The notes: generated from the sequence alone by a model not told the origin. A DNA stretch of 55,090 bases from Desulfobulbaceae bacterium (GCA_028718985.1 JAQUKQ010000008.1:1-55090); one strand, 5' to 3'. Shown: positions 26,255 through 35,651, counted from the stretch's first letter. Made by a program: numbers and translations.

Positions 26255-27553
26255 TTATTCCTTCTCCATCATCCAGAAAAAACGAAGCCGGTATTTTCTG
26301 ATAAAAAAGACAGAGAGGCTGACCAACATGGCAGTGGCCGAGATTAACGACATAAGCCAATAGAAGCGGTCAACGCCATACTCATCGGTGACGTAACCGC
26401 CGATTGATGTGGCAATAGAACCGATGCCAAAAAGCAAAAAGAAGTTGACCCCAAAGCCCATGCCGTGAGAGGCCTTTTTGGTATATTTGGCGATCAAATA
26501 ATTTTGACAGGGTTGCCATGCGTAGTAGACAAGGCTGAACAGGCAGCTCACCACAAGCAGCTTGTTGTCTGAGTATCTGCTGATCAGATAGAAAATTGGT
26601 GTTACGGTTGCAAAAACGAAGGCTGTGAAGAACTCAGGCCACTTGATCTTGTCATTGATATACCCTCCAAACCACGCACCAATGAGGCCAAAGGAGAGAA
26701 CGAAAGTGGTCCAATAGCCAGCCATGACGACCGGTTGATCATGATTGGCTATAAAGAGCACCTCTTGGCGCAGCAGGGCTGGGAAAAAGGTTAATGACCC
26801 TCGGAAGATGAAGCCAGAGAGGGTGCTGCCGACAAAGAGCACGAGGAGGGCAATGGGGATAACGTGAGCGGCATCCGACTTTGTCTGCCAGGCGATGGCA
26901 TCGGTCGTGCCCACAGGAGCAATCTCTCTCTTGGAACGCGAGCGCAGGCCCTGGATGAGTTCCGTAAAGTGAAAGTCAAGCTCGCCTGGGATTTTCGTGC
27001 GGTTGAGGATGAGACTGAAGATAATGCCGATCCCTCCGGACAAAAGATAGGCTGACCGCCAACTATGAAACAGCCAAATACAACCGGCACCCACCATGGG
27101 ACTGAAAAATAGTCCGAGATTTCCCCATACGCCATGAATACCCATGGCCTTGCCTCTCCTCTCCTGCACACGTCGGGCAATGAACGATAAGCCGGCAGGA
27201 TGGTGAATGCTGGAGAAGAGACCGAGAAGGGCGTAGGCGATGGCGAAGGTATAGACGTCGAAGGAGAGGCCAACCAGGATGGAAGAGATCGACATGCCGA
27301 AAACCCCTATCGTCAGAACCCTTTTCGAGCCATAGCGATCTGCCAGGTATCCAGCCGGGAAGCCGCCGAGCCCGTAGAGGAAATAGCCGATATTGGCAAT
27401 AATGCCAAGGGCCATGAAAGACATGGAGTTTTCGCCGGCAATAACGACCATGACCGCGGCAAAGAGGGTCATGAAGCCATGGGTCATGAAATGAGAGCCA
27501 CTGGTAAGCCAGATGACCCGCTGTTCGGAACTGATGCCTTGCGAGTTTTTCAT
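26255..27553 (-). CDS. Major facilitator superfamily transporter
   Basis: A 432-residue protein with about twelve hydrophobic helices and the MFS motif A (GYLADRYGSKR, near residue 70) between helices 2 and 3. A long cytoplasmic loop lies in the middle, with basic residues (SRSKRE). Substrate unknown; the general look is of an anion/drug-type efflux or uptake permease. It stands alone, 70 bases after the beta-helix gene on the same strand. The ribosome site is weak. Confidence 0.85.
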   Translation of the reverse strand: MKNSQGISSEQRVIWLTSGSHFMTHGFMTLFAAVMVVIAGENSMSFMALGIIANIGYFLYGLGGFPAGYLADRYGSKRVLTIGVFGMSISSILVGLSFDVYTFAIAYALLGLFSSIHHPAGLSFIARRVQERRGKAMGIHGVWGNLGLFFSPMVGAGCIWLFHSWRSAYLLSGGIGIIFSLILNRTKIPGELDFHFTELIQGLRSRSKREIAPVGTTDAIAWQTKSDAAHVIPIALLVLFVGSTLSGFIFRGSLTFFPALLRQEVLFIANHDQPVVMAGYWTTFVLSFGLIGAWFGGYINDKIKWPEFFTAFVFATVTPIFYLISRYSDNKLLVVSCLFSLVYYAWQPCQNYLIAKYTKKASHGMGFGVNFFLLFGIGSIATSIGGYVTDEYGVDRFYWLMSLISATAMLVSLSVFFIRKYRLRFFWMMEKE

Positions 27554-27623
27554 AAAAAAGGGGGGCAGTGTAGGGGGATGTTGGAGCGAGCTTCTTTGAG
27601 CGTTTTTTGAATGGAGATGGAGC

Positions 27624-28601
27624 TTACTGCCACGCGACTTTTTGCTTCAAGATTGGATCGATCAGGACAGCACCCATCTCAGGGTCGTCTTGTTTGTCAA
27701 AAATCGATTCCTGAATTTTCTCGGGATTGATGGTGCCGAACCAGTTGCGGCGAGCGTCAACGTCGAAATCCTGGGCTTCTGCTACTGCGACGTTATAATC
27801 GGTATTGTCATAGATGTTGTTGTTATTGATCTTGACGTTTTTTGCCTGGAAGAGATAGATCCCTTTTTTGTTACCGCTGATCTCATTTTCACTGATCATG
27901 GCATCGGCATCGTCTTTAGGAAAGATGCCGTAAAATTTATTGTCTTGAATTAAATTGTGGGAGATGACGGCCTTGGAGTTGCGAAAGCCAATGCCGCCCT
28001 TATTGTTGGTGAATCGGTTATAGGTAACTTCCATGTTGCATATTTTACCGAACCACGGAGCAGAAGGGGTCTCCTCCTCTTTCTTGAAACTCAGGCCAAC
28101 CCCGTTTTTGGCGAATTCGTTGTGGTTGATTGTTGCGCCGGCACCATGACCATGCACCCCATTGTAGGCAAAGAGGATCTTGCAGTACTCAATGATGTTG
28201 CCATCACTGCCCAGCAGGTTAATCGCGCCCCAATCGGCGGGGCGGGCGTCAATTTCCGAAGAGGTGAAGACAATAGTCTTCTCCGGGGTGCCACGGGCGA
28301 TCAGCTTGCCCTTAATGATGAGTTCGGCCTGCGGGTAATATGGGCTCTCGACTCCGTACATGTTTTGATCGGATTTCTCGTCGATTCGTTTGAACTTGAC
28401 GGTAGTGCCAGGTTTGATGGTGAGTGTCATTCCGGGCGGCACCTCGATATCACCGTTGATCTGCACGGTACCCTGCCATGTGGTGTCTTTGGTCAGGGTT
28501 TGCCTATCGAATGACAGCACTTGTGGTTCTTTGCCGCAGCCAATGAGTGTCGTGATCCCGAAAAAACTCAGTGTGAGGGGAAGCAATACCGCTCTTTTCA
28601 C
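27624..28601 (-). CDS. Beta-helix lipoprotein (NosD-like repeats)
   Basis: A lipoprotein with a basic N-terminus, hydrophobic core and lipobox LIGCG, followed by a right-handed parallel beta-helix. The repeats are visible as alternating N/G-rich turns (NVTYNRF-, ISHNLIQDNKFYG-, ISENEISGNKKGIYL-, KINNNNIYDN-type), and the end, RNWFGT, is common in such proteins. I chose the GTG at 28601 because AAGGAG lies ahead with good spacing; the open frame extends to 28628. Probably surface or periplasmic. Role unknown. It follows the YedE gene by 27 bases, so they are cotranscribed. Confidence 0.75.
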   Translation of the reverse strand: MKRAVLLPLTLSFFGITTLIGCGKEPQVLSFDRQTLTKDTTWQGTVQINGDIEVPPGMTLTIKPGTTVKFKRIDEKSDQNMYGVESPYYPQAELIIKGKLIARGTPEKTIVFTSSEIDARPADWGAINLLGSDGNIIEYCKILFAYNGVHGHGAGATINHNEFAKNGVGLSFKKEEETPSAPWFGKICNMEVTYNRFTNNKGGIGFRNSKAVISHNLIQDNKFYGIFPKDDADAMISENEISGNKKGIYLFQAKNVKINNNNIYDNTDYNVAVAEAQDFDVDARRNWFGTINPEKIQESIFDKQDDPEMGAVLIDPILKQKVAWQ

Positions 28602-28628
28602 TCGATTCTCCTTCAATAAAAATCTCAC

Positions 28629-29735
28629 TTAATCCAGACCAAGTTGGTATTCCGGGGCGATGCCATAGCCCCGTTTTCGATTCAATAAGCCCACCGCCAG
28701 CAGCAAAGTGATGCCAAAGAGGACGGCCACCTGGCCTGCCAGCGGGGTGCCGGCTGGAGTGCCGGCCATGCCCCAGTTCTGGACGAGGGCGGCGCCGACG
28801 AGCATTCCCATGACGGTGATGCCAGCGTCGGTATCTCCCTGCCCGGCGGCGACCAGCTGCCGCAAGGGGCACCCTCGAATAAGGATGGAGCCAAACCCGA
28901 CGAGGAACATGCCCAGGAAGGACCAGCCATAGCTGTCATTAGAACTTGGTTGGCCGTTTAAACCAAAGGAAAATTGACCGGTAAGGAGGCTGGCGATCAA
29001 GGCAAAGCTGAAAAAAGAGCCAAGGCTGATTAAAAGTCCGGTGGAGCGTGGGCAATTCATGACCTCACGCGGCCCCCACAGAAAAAAGCGGGCAATGCCG
29101 CCGGTAACACAAAACTGAGTGTGCTGGGCCCAACCGCCGATAAGGAGGCCAACCCCAAGCGACAGCAGGAATGGGGCGTGCATGGCACCGCCACCTTTAG
29201 CGCTTACACCGATGAAGGAGGGTGTTAGCACGGCAAACACGAGAAGCAGTAGCATGAATACCGGCAACAGATAGCCACTGGCTTGAGGGGTTTCGCTTTG
29301 TTTGCCGAGCTGGAAACCGTTTTCGACAAACTCCAAGCCAAGGTATATGCCAGCCAGCAGTCCGGCAACCCCAACGAGGGCGCCGATGTCGCCCGCCGCC
29401 AGCCGCAAAACCATCTTGACGGGGCAACCGATAAAGACCGAGCAGCCAATAATCAGGAATACGCCGACCATGAAGCGCAAGAGGGGGGAGCTACCGCCAG
29501 TGGTCAAAAACTCCTTGCGGTAAACAGACCAGGCAAAGGCACCGAGGACAATGCCGATGATCTCGGGTCGCAAGTACTGCATCCTCATATTATCGTGCAG
29601 GCCGATAGCACCGGCCAAGTTTTCCATGAAGCAGGAGACGCAGAGGCCGGTGTTGGCCGGATTACCGTAATAGGAGAGGAGCACGGCACCGACACCAATG
29701 ACCGCACCCATCATCACAAACACACTTTTTCGCAT
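28629..29735 (-). CDS. yedE: YedE/YeeE-family transporter, putative selenium or sulfur importer
   Basis: A 368-residue polytopic membrane protein of the YeeE/YedE family: GCPVKMVLRLAAGD and GCPLRQLVAAGQGD are the two internal repeats with conserved cysteine-containing GC motifs, and QFCVTGG is a third Cys site. Members carry thiosulfate or are linked to selenium use. The subfamily that this resembles is called the selenium-metabolism YedE, but I cannot separate the two by eye. An AGGAGG sits ahead of the ATG at 29735. The predicted selenoprotein ArsS in this window is consistent with selenium metabolism. Confidence 0.8.
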   Translation of the reverse strand: MRKSVFVMMGAVIGVGAVLLSYYGNPANTGLCVSCFMENLAGAIGLHDNMRMQYLRPEIIGIVLGAFAWSVYRKEFLTTGGSSPLLRFMVGVFLIIGCSVFIGCPVKMVLRLAAGDIGALVGVAGLLAGIYLGLEFVENGFQLGKQSETPQASGYLLPVFMLLLLVFAVLTPSFIGVSAKGGGAMHAPFLLSLGVGLLIGGWAQHTQFCVTGGIARFFLWGPREVMNCPRSTGLLISLGSFFSFALIASLLTGQFSFGLNGQPSSNDSYGWSFLGMFLVGFGSILIRGCPLRQLVAAGQGDTDAGITVMGMLVGAALVQNWGMAGTPAGTPLAGQVAVLFGITLLLAVGLLNRKRGYGIAPEYQLGLD

Positions 29736-29754
29736 AGGATTGCCTCCTGTCAGT

Positions 29755-30270
29755 TCAGCCGCAACTGCCGGCAATTTTTCGCAACATGTAATAGTACTCT
29801 TTGCGGGCAACCAGCAGGGCGGCGTCAGCGTTATTGGCCGTGAGACCGGTCTCGATCACCAGGCGGGCTTCCTCTACCGTTTTCTTTATTTTTTTCCCCT
29901 GGAAGAGGGGGGATTTCTTGTCCAGAAAATCGGGGTTGAGGTCTACCGCTTTACGATACTCCCGCATTGCCCCGACAGGATCTTGTCGATAGAGAGAGAG
30001 ATCACCACGCAAGAGATAGGGCATTGCCTCAAAGGGATAGGCTTTGATGAGCTCAGTCAGCAGTTGCTCGGCCTTTTCCAGTGTGTTACTGGCAAGCAGG
30101 GACTTGGCCAGGTCGATTTTCTTGTCAAGTGCCGGATCAATCAGCTGCACCGCAAGCCGCTTGGTTTCCCTCTGCTCTTCTTGTTTCTCTGGTTGCGTGA
30201 TCAGCAGAAATAGGCACCATAAGACCAAACCGGTGATGGCCAATGCCGAAAATTTATCAAGTTTGTCCAC
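29755..30270 (-). CDS. Membrane-anchored TPR-like protein
   Basis: A 171-residue protein with an N-terminal helix (ALAITGLVLWCLFLLI) and TPR-like helices (LEKAEQLLTELIKAYPFEAM). It starts with GTG at 30270; there is no clear ribosome site. It lies 19 bases ahead of yedE, and the yedE ribosome site falls in that gap, so both belong to one unit. Partner unknown. Confidence 0.65.
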   Translation of the reverse strand: MDKLDKFSALAITGLVLWCLFLLITQPEKQEEQRETKRLAVQLIDPALDKKIDLAKSLLASNTLEKAEQLLTELIKAYPFEAMPYLLRGDLSLYRQDPVGAMREYRKAVDLNPDFLDKKSPLFQGKKIKKTVEEARLVIETGLTANNADAALLVARKEYYYMLRKIAGSCG

Positions 30271-30359
30271 GCAGGTCCCGTCTGTGCACCAGGGTCGAAG
30301 TAATAAGGGCCAGGACGCCTTTCGAAAAGATTGAAGTCGTTTGGGCCAAGAATCGCCAT
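30201..30359 (-). CDS. Possible small protein overlapping the TPR gene start
   Basis: A 52-residue frame beginning MAILGPNDFNLF from an ATG with GGA eight bases ahead, rich in G, P, F, Y and W. It overlaps the first 70 bases of the TPR gene in another frame. It may be a real leader peptide, the true N-terminus of the TPR protein separated by a frameshift, or chance. Not recognised. Confidence 0.25.
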   Translation of the reverse strand: MAILGPNDFNLFERRPGPYYFDPGAQTGPAWTNLINFRHWPSPVWSYGAYFC

Positions 30360-30566
30360 CTCTTCATTCCAGTTTGCACGCAAACGATTCCCGTGATCGC
30401 CTGAAAATGGCTACTCACGGACTCAGTCTGAATGCCTGTTTGACTATTGATGCACGTATGGTTGAAAAGTAGGAATGATTACCCCTCACACTATAAGCAG
30501 AATGCAGTAATAATCAAATGTGTGTCTGAAAATGATTGCCCCTGGTAGTAGGAAGAGTATTGTTCC

Positions 30567-30609
30567 GACCAGGACCTAACATTAATACAATAAAGCATGG
30601 TGCCTGGTC
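30567..30609. repeat. Inverted repeat with 22-base loop
   Basis: GACCAGG-ACC pairs with GGT-CCTGGTC (one bulged G) around an AT-rich loop. It sits in the 470-base gap between the TPR gene and the 30742 gene, where no other gene is visible. Possibly a leader structure. Confidence 0.35.
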
Positions 30610-30741
30610 AAAGGTAAAACTTGTTTCCTGCAAAAATGATCCACTTGCGAAACGCCTATCGACCTGGTACCCAGAGAAGGCATGGCCTGGCCCAGCTGTA
30701 TGTGGCAACTATTACGAGAGTATTGACGAGGAGGGGTGAAG

Positions 30742-31191
30742 ATGGAGATGCAATTTAGCAAGGATGAGTATCGGTTGTTGTTGGATATGATCTATATCTC
30801 AGAATGGGTCATGAATTCTCACAAGGTGGAAGAAGACGTGAGGGTGAGGCCATATAAGCAGGTTGCGCAAAAAATTTTGGCATACGCCCAAGGGGTTGGT
30901 CTTGACAATGTCGTTGAACACGACAAGGCACGTGGGGAGTATCTGCCAACGGAGGAATTTGAAGAGGCGTTGGCCTCCACATCGATTATTGAGGATTTTG
31001 AAGATGACCTGTTTTGGGATGCGTTATGTCATCGTTTGGCGCAAAGGGATCTTATCCGCGAGAAGGGGCTCAAGAAAGTTCAAAAGATGGATCCGGTGGC
31101 ACGAATGCTGGAAGAGGACAGAATCGCTGAGAAATACGACAGTGAGTTCGTGGCCAATGGCATCGAACATTTTATTCTCTTAAAAAAATAG
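30742..31191 (+). CDS. Conserved-looking hypothetical protein
   Basis: A 149-residue acidic, helical, soluble protein (start MEMQFSKDEYRLLLDMIY). I do not recognise it. It has no cysteine cluster, signal or membrane helix, and it is rich in charged residues. GAGGAGG lies 7 bases before the ATG at 30742, which is chosen over a GTG at 30736. It is convergent with the response regulator gene, 70 bases away. Confidence 0.7.
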   Translation: MEMQFSKDEYRLLLDMIYISEWVMNSHKVEEDVRVRPYKQVAQKILAYAQGVGLDNVVEHDKARGEYLPTEEFEEALASTSIIEDFEDDLFWDALCHRLAQRDLIREKGLKKVQKMDPVARMLEEDRIAEKYDSEFVANGIEHFILLKK

Positions 31192-31261
31192 TTGCTTGCA
31201 GGGCCTCTGTGCAATTTGACCGGCAAGCCGGTACTGGTGGTTGCTGGATATCTCCTCCTGC

Positions 31262-31846
31262 TTATTTCTTCAGGCGCTGTTCAATCGATGCCAAAAACTT
31301 CTTGCCACACTCCGGGCAGTACCCATGAGACATGCTCTTTCCTGCCTTCTTGGTGAGGTATTGGTCAACCGGTACCCATGGGCCTTGTCCAGGTTCGCTG
31401 TTGCTGTCGTCTCTGATTTTCTTACAGTCGAGGCAGATGGGCAGGATGTCTTCGTAGAACTGAACCATTTGTTTCAGTGATTGCTTTTCAAGGCATTTGT
31501 TCATCCGAAACAGGAGTTCGTTTAAGTCACAGGGCTTGAGCAGGTAGTCGTCTGCACCCAGGCGGAGGGCGTCGATGGCCGAAGTCAGGTCGCCATAACC
31601 GGTCAGGATGATGACCGCAGTGTCCGGATTATTGGCTTTGACCGCCTCCAGCACCTGAATACCACTCATGCCCTCCATCATCAGATCGGTAACGACAAGG
31701 TCAATATGGGTCGTTGCTAAAAAGGCCAGTGCGCTTTTGCCGCTGTCGGCTGCCAGGACAGTGAACCCCTCGTCTTTGAGCTTGCCTGCCAGGGTTTTGC
31801 GGATGATGGTCTCGTCGTCAACCAGTAAGATCGTATTGTTACTCAT
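31262..31846 (-). CDS. Response regulator with C-terminal zinc-ribbon-like tail
   Basis: A 194-residue receiver protein: acidic pair VDDE near 9-12, phosphorylation site D54 (TDLMM) and the KPCD lysine near residue 108. It has no DNA-binding domain. The tail has two CxxC pairs, CLDCKKIRDD and HGYCPECGKK, a motif that follows receivers or PAS domains in many deltaproteobacteria. The ATG overlaps the end of the kinase gene by 8 bases, so the kinase at 31839-33719 is its likely partner. Output mechanism unknown. Confidence 0.8.
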   Translation of the reverse strand: MSNNTILLVDDETIIRKTLAGKLKDEGFTVLAADSGKSALAFLATTHIDLVVTDLMMEGMSGIQVLEAVKANNPDTAVIILTGYGDLTSAIDALRLGADDYLLKPCDLNELLFRMNKCLEKQSLKQMVQFYEDILPICLDCKKIRDDSNSEPGQGPWVPVDQYLTKKAGKSMSHGYCPECGKKFLASIEQRLKK

Positions 31847-33719
31847 GAGTTTTTCCCTCGATAGGCATGATGATGGTAAAGGTTGTTCCTTTGCCAGTCT
31901 CGCTCTGCACTTTGATTTCTCCGCCGTGGCGCTTGATGATACCATAGGAAACCGATAAACCCAATCCTGTTCCTTTGACCGCAGTTTTGGTGGTAAAAAA
32001 AGGCTCAAAGATGTGATTGAGGTCGTTGGTGGCAATACCAGTGCCTGAATCCGTGATGCTGATGACGGCCTGGTTATTGATTTTCCTAGTGCTTATGATG
32101 ATCGGGCCGCCGTTAGGCATTGACTCCATGGCGTTATTTAAGAGGTTGAGCAGGACCTGTTTGATCTGGTCGGCGATGGCCATGATGTCACCCAGTTCTG
32201 TGGTGTATTGCTTCCTCACCTCAATGTGCTTGGTCTCCATTTGTTTCTTGGAGAGCAGGAGGATATGGTCGATGGCCTTGTGCAGGTTGACCGGGGTCAT
32301 GATACCCGAGGTTGGCCGATTGAAATTCTGTAAATCCTTGATCAGGTCGCGGATACGGTCGCATTCCTCGACAGCCATTTCGGTGAATTCAAGGTTGTCG
32401 ACCGATAAAGAGCCCTTTTCCTTGAGGCGCTCCAGGACGTTTCTGATGCCGAACAGTGGGTTGTTAATCTCATGGGCAATAGAGGCCGAGAGCTTGCCGA
32501 CGGCCGACAGCTTTTCTGATTGCAGGAGTTGGGCATGCAACTGCTTCTCTTCGGTGATGTCGATACCGATACTGATGATGTATTCGACGCTACCGTCGTC
32601 CGCCAGGAAGGTGGTGTTCGACCAGTCGATGATGCGCCGGTCCTGATTACGAGTGATCAGGGTCCTTTCCAATTTTGCGGGGAAGGGACTCTTGTCAATG
32701 GCGGCAAAGAGTTGTGACATCTGATCGTGTTCTTCTTGGGGGAGCATGATCTCCCAAAAGACTCGGCCGCTGACCTCATTGAAATGGTAGCCAGAGAGAA
32801 GTTCACAGGTGTGGTTGAAGCGGATGATCTCCCCCCGAACATTCAAGACCATGATCAAGGCCCCAGCTGTATCGAGGACGGCAGCGGTAAAGGAGCTCTC
32901 TTTTTGCAGGGCCATTTCGACTCGTTTTCGCTCTTCAATCTCCCGCTGCATGCCAATATTAGAAAGGGCGAGCTTCGTCGTGTTTCGCCTGAGGCGCTCT
33001 GAGCCAAACAACAGGGCAAGACAGCCCAGGATCCAGAGGAAGACAATGGCAACGGTGTGGACGAAGATTTGTTCTTGGGCACGTTTGGTGAAAGGGGCCA
33101 TGGGCAGGCTGACGCCGAGACCGCCTCGGATATCGCCAAGTTTATAGCCTTGATGGCCATGGCATTTCAGGCATTCTTTTTTCACAAGAAGTGGCTGCAT
33201 CAGGCGCAGGACGGGGGGGCTGTTGTTGCTTCTGACAATCTCAATCACCTCCTTGGTGCCGGTTTCGAAGGCGTGGAGTGCCTTGGTCTCCCAGGCATCG
33301 GCACTGTTTTCTGGGCGTAGCGGTTTGAGGCTGGTGATATGTCCTGCTACGCCATAGAGGTCGGCGAAGGTTTGGTTTAAGTGGCGTAGCATGTACTCCG
33401 GATTCATCAGGGTAAGATGCTTACCGGCGGGGGTGGTAATGTCTCGTTCAGGGATGTGAGCCAGGTACGGGTTGGGTTGGGTGTCTTCCTGTACCGGGAT
33501 GTAGACGCCGCCATGCAGGGAGCCCCAGAGGCGGAAAGAGGCGTCTTTGTTGAGATGGGCGCGGGCGGTGTTTAAGGCGATTTCATCGGAGAACTGGTTG
33601 ATGTCGAAAAAGTCTTTCGCTAGGAAAATAGCGGCGATGAACGTCCAGACCCCGATTAGGGTCCAGGTATAGAACATCAGATTGAAAAAACGGTTTTTGG
33701 AACTCATGGGGACGGTCAT
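31839..33719 (-). CDS. Sensor histidine kinase with heme-type Tll0287-like sensor and PAS
   Basis: A 626-residue kinase. The first transmembrane helix is near residues 14-35. The periplasmic sensor contains CLKCH at 183-187, typical of the Tll0287-like (DUF3365) domain that binds heme c. The second helix lies near 220-240, a PAS domain near 275-395, HisKA with His416 in SIAHEINNP, then the ATPase with DSGTGI and GTGLGLS. Phosphoryl transfer most likely goes to the overlapping response regulator. The ATG follows CGGAGCC and overlaps the stop of a small upstream frame (ATGA). Confidence 0.88.
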   Translation of the reverse strand: MTVPMSSKNRFFNLMFYTWTLIGVWTFIAAIFLAKDFFDINQFSDEIALNTARAHLNKDASFRLWGSLHGGVYIPVQEDTQPNPYLAHIPERDITTPAGKHLTLMNPEYMLRHLNQTFADLYGVAGHITSLKPLRPENSADAWETKALHAFETGTKEVIEIVRSNNSPPVLRLMQPLLVKKECLKCHGHQGYKLGDIRGGLGVSLPMAPFTKRAQEQIFVHTVAIVFLWILGCLALLFGSERLRRNTTKLALSNIGMQREIEERKRVEMALQKESSFTAAVLDTAGALIMVLNVRGEIIRFNHTCELLSGYHFNEVSGRVFWEIMLPQEEHDQMSQLFAAIDKSPFPAKLERTLITRNQDRRIIDWSNTTFLADDGSVEYIISIGIDITEEKQLHAQLLQSEKLSAVGKLSASIAHEINNPLFGIRNVLERLKEKGSLSVDNLEFTEMAVEECDRIRDLIKDLQNFNRPTSGIMTPVNLHKAIDHILLLSKKQMETKHIEVRKQYTTELGDIMAIADQIKQVLLNLLNNAMESMPNGGPIIISTRKINNQAVISITDSGTGIATNDLNHIFEPFFTTKTAVKGTGLGLSVSYGIIKRHGGEIKVQSETGKGTTFTIIMPIEGKTHE

Positions 33720-33964
33720 TGTGGCTCCGAGGGGTAGGAAGATTTGAACGCATAATAGACTGCCGCGTTAGGATGGACAAGCAGAATTTTTGGATGTAAC
33801 CGCCGATTGGCGACAATCTTGTGGCGACCAGGGAGGCTCACGGAGACGGGTTCCGCATCGCCGCCCTGCTTGCGGCAATCTGCACACGCGTCTCTTGCTG
33901 GATGCTTTTCGGCAGGATCTAGAGTGATAGGAAAACAATGAGGTTGTTTGCCGTGTTCTCTCAT
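33716..33964 (-). CDS. Small protein coupled to the sensor kinase
   Basis: An 82-residue frame whose stop overlaps the kinase start as ATGA. It contains CADC (residues 28-31) and a basic C-terminal half. I do not recognise it, and no ribosome site is clear at the ATG. The overlap favours a real gene translated together with the kinase; a chance frame remains possible. Confidence 0.4.
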   Translation of the reverse strand: MREHGKQPHCFPITLDPAEKHPARDACADCRKQGGDAEPVSVSLPGRHKIVANRRLHPKILLVHPNAAVYYAFKSSYPSEPQ

Positions 33965-34133
33965 GTTTGTGCGCGAAGGAATGGTGGTCGAGAGGTGCTG
34001 TTAGGCAAGGGTGAGAGCTTGACAATTGGCGTTGCGATGACAACCAAATCTTGCTAGGCTAACCCCTAGGGAAATGAATGAAGTTCGGAGTGTGTTTCGA
34101 TTGACAGCAGAAAGAGAAAGAGGGGGGGAGTCG

Positions 34134-35651
34134 ATGCCTGGACTCGAAATGGCCAGTTGCGCCTGCGCACTTGACGCGACACGGCTTGAATCATGTACGC
34201 TCGTTATCTTTGGGGCCTCTGGCGATTTAACGGGCAGAAAATTACTGCCGGCCCTCTTTACCTTGTTCTGTCAGGGGAGCCTGCCAAAGCGATTTGTCGT
34301 GGTTGGTGCGGGCCGTACCAAGATGACGGACGCTGAATTTCGCGCTACCCTGCGATCGGCCGTGCAAGGGTTCGATGAGAAAAGACTCAAGCGTTGGCCA
34401 GAGTTTGCCGACACCATATTCTATGTGCCGGTTGAGTATACTTCCGAGGAGTCGTTCAAGGAGTTGTCTCAGACCTTGATGGCGATTGAAAAATCAAATC
34501 CTACCGGCGGTAATCGCATCTTCTATCTGGCGACGCCACCCGCTATGTATGTGCCGATCGGCAGGCACTTGGGACAGGTTGGTTTGGCGTCCAAACACAA
34601 TAGTTCGGGTGGTTGGGCACGCCTGGTGGTGGAGAAACCCTTTGGCCGAGATTTGAAGAGTGCGGTCGAGCTTGATGCCGTTCTGCATGGCAGTTTTGCT
34701 GAGTCGCAGATTTTCAGGATTGATCACTATCTGGCCAAGGAGACGGTACAGAACATCTTGATGCTCCGATTTGCCAACTCAATTTTTGAGCCTATTTGGA
34801 ATCGGAATCACATTAATTATATCGGCATCATGGCAACCGAAGATCTGGGGGTTGAACATCGGGCCGGTTATTATGATCAGGCTGGTGTCATCCGAGACAT
34901 GTTTCAAAATCACATGATGCAGCTTCTTGCTTTGACTAGCATGGAGCCGCCCGCTCTGCTCAGTGCCGATCGAGTTTTGAGTGAGAAGAGCAAGGTTTTT
35001 CGGGCCTTAAAAGCCCTTGACGAGCGGACCATTGTGGATTCGGTTATTTTAGGGCAGTATGGCCCCGGGAGGATCAGGGGGCAAGAGGTGCCCGGCTATC
35101 GGCAAGAGGATGGTGTTGCAGCTGACTCCTGCACCCCGACCTTTGCCATGACCCGTCTCTTCGTTGATAACTGGCGCTGGCGCGGGGTGCCGTTTTATCT
35201 GGTCTCTGGTAAGCGCCTGCAGGAGAAGCGGACAAAGATTGTGATTCAGTTCAAGGAGGTGCCGCACTCCATGTTTAGCGACACCTTGGCCGAAAACATC
35301 ACTGCCAATCGTTTAGATATCGGCATCTACCCCCAGGAGAAGATTGCCTTGCGCTTTGAGGCTAAAGGGCAGGGGGCGACGCTCTGTTTGTCATCGGTGA
35401 ACATGGAGTATTGCTATCCGGTCGACCCGCAGGGTTTGCATGACTCTTATGGTAAGGTCTTGCTGGATTGCATCCTCGGTGATCATATGTTGTTTTGGGA
35501 TCAAAGTGGTATCGAGTTGTCGTGGGAGTTCTTGGACCCGGTGAGCGCGAGAGGTGACTGCCCAGAGGCTGGGCGCTTGCTGCAGCCTTATGCCTCTGGC
35601 AGTTGGGGCCCGCAGCAGGCGTGGCCTTGGATGAAATTGCTGCTTGACTGA
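34134..35651 (+). CDS. zwf: Glucose-6-phosphate 1-dehydrogenase
   Basis: A 505-residue enzyme: nucleotide-binding FGASGDLTGRKLLPALF near the N-terminus, the active-site RIDHYLAKE, and RFANSIFEPIWN. It oxidises glucose 6-phosphate with NADP or NAD, entering the pentose phosphate pathway. Most proteins have GKE in the active site, so AKE is a small change. The ATG at 34134 has GGGGGAG ahead; an ATG at 34074 is an alternative. It is a lone gene with no gnd or pgl nearby. Confidence 0.96.
   Translation: MPGLEMASCACALDATRLESCTLVIFGASGDLTGRKLLPALFTLFCQGSLPKRFVVVGAGRTKMTDAEFRATLRSAVQGFDEKRLKRWPEFADTIFYVPVEYTSEESFKELSQTLMAIEKSNPTGGNRIFYLATPPAMYVPIGRHLGQVGLASKHNSSGGWARLVVEKPFGRDLKSAVELDAVLHGSFAESQIFRIDHYLAKETVQNILMLRFANSIFEPIWNRNHINYIGIMATEDLGVEHRAGYYDQAGVIRDMFQNHMMQLLALTSMEPPALLSADRVLSEKSKVFRALKALDERTIVDSVILGQYGPGRIRGQEVPGYRQEDGVAADSCTPTFAMTRLFVDNWRWRGVPFYLVSGKRLQEKRTKIVIQFKEVPHSMFSDTLAENITANRLDIGIYPQEKIALRFEAKGQGATLCLSSVNMEYCYPVDPQGLHDSYGKVLLDCILGDHMLFWDQSGIELSWEFLDPVSARGDCPEAGRLLQPYASGSWGPQQAWPWMKLLLD

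Noticed and set aside
26200-26255. GC-rich repeat after the MFS gene as a terminator
   Set aside because: The stem is short and no T run follows on the minus strand.
29755-29760. Second selenocysteine at the TGA ending the TPR gene
   Set aside because: The codons after the TGA are the yedE ribosome site and spacer, with no conserved extension.
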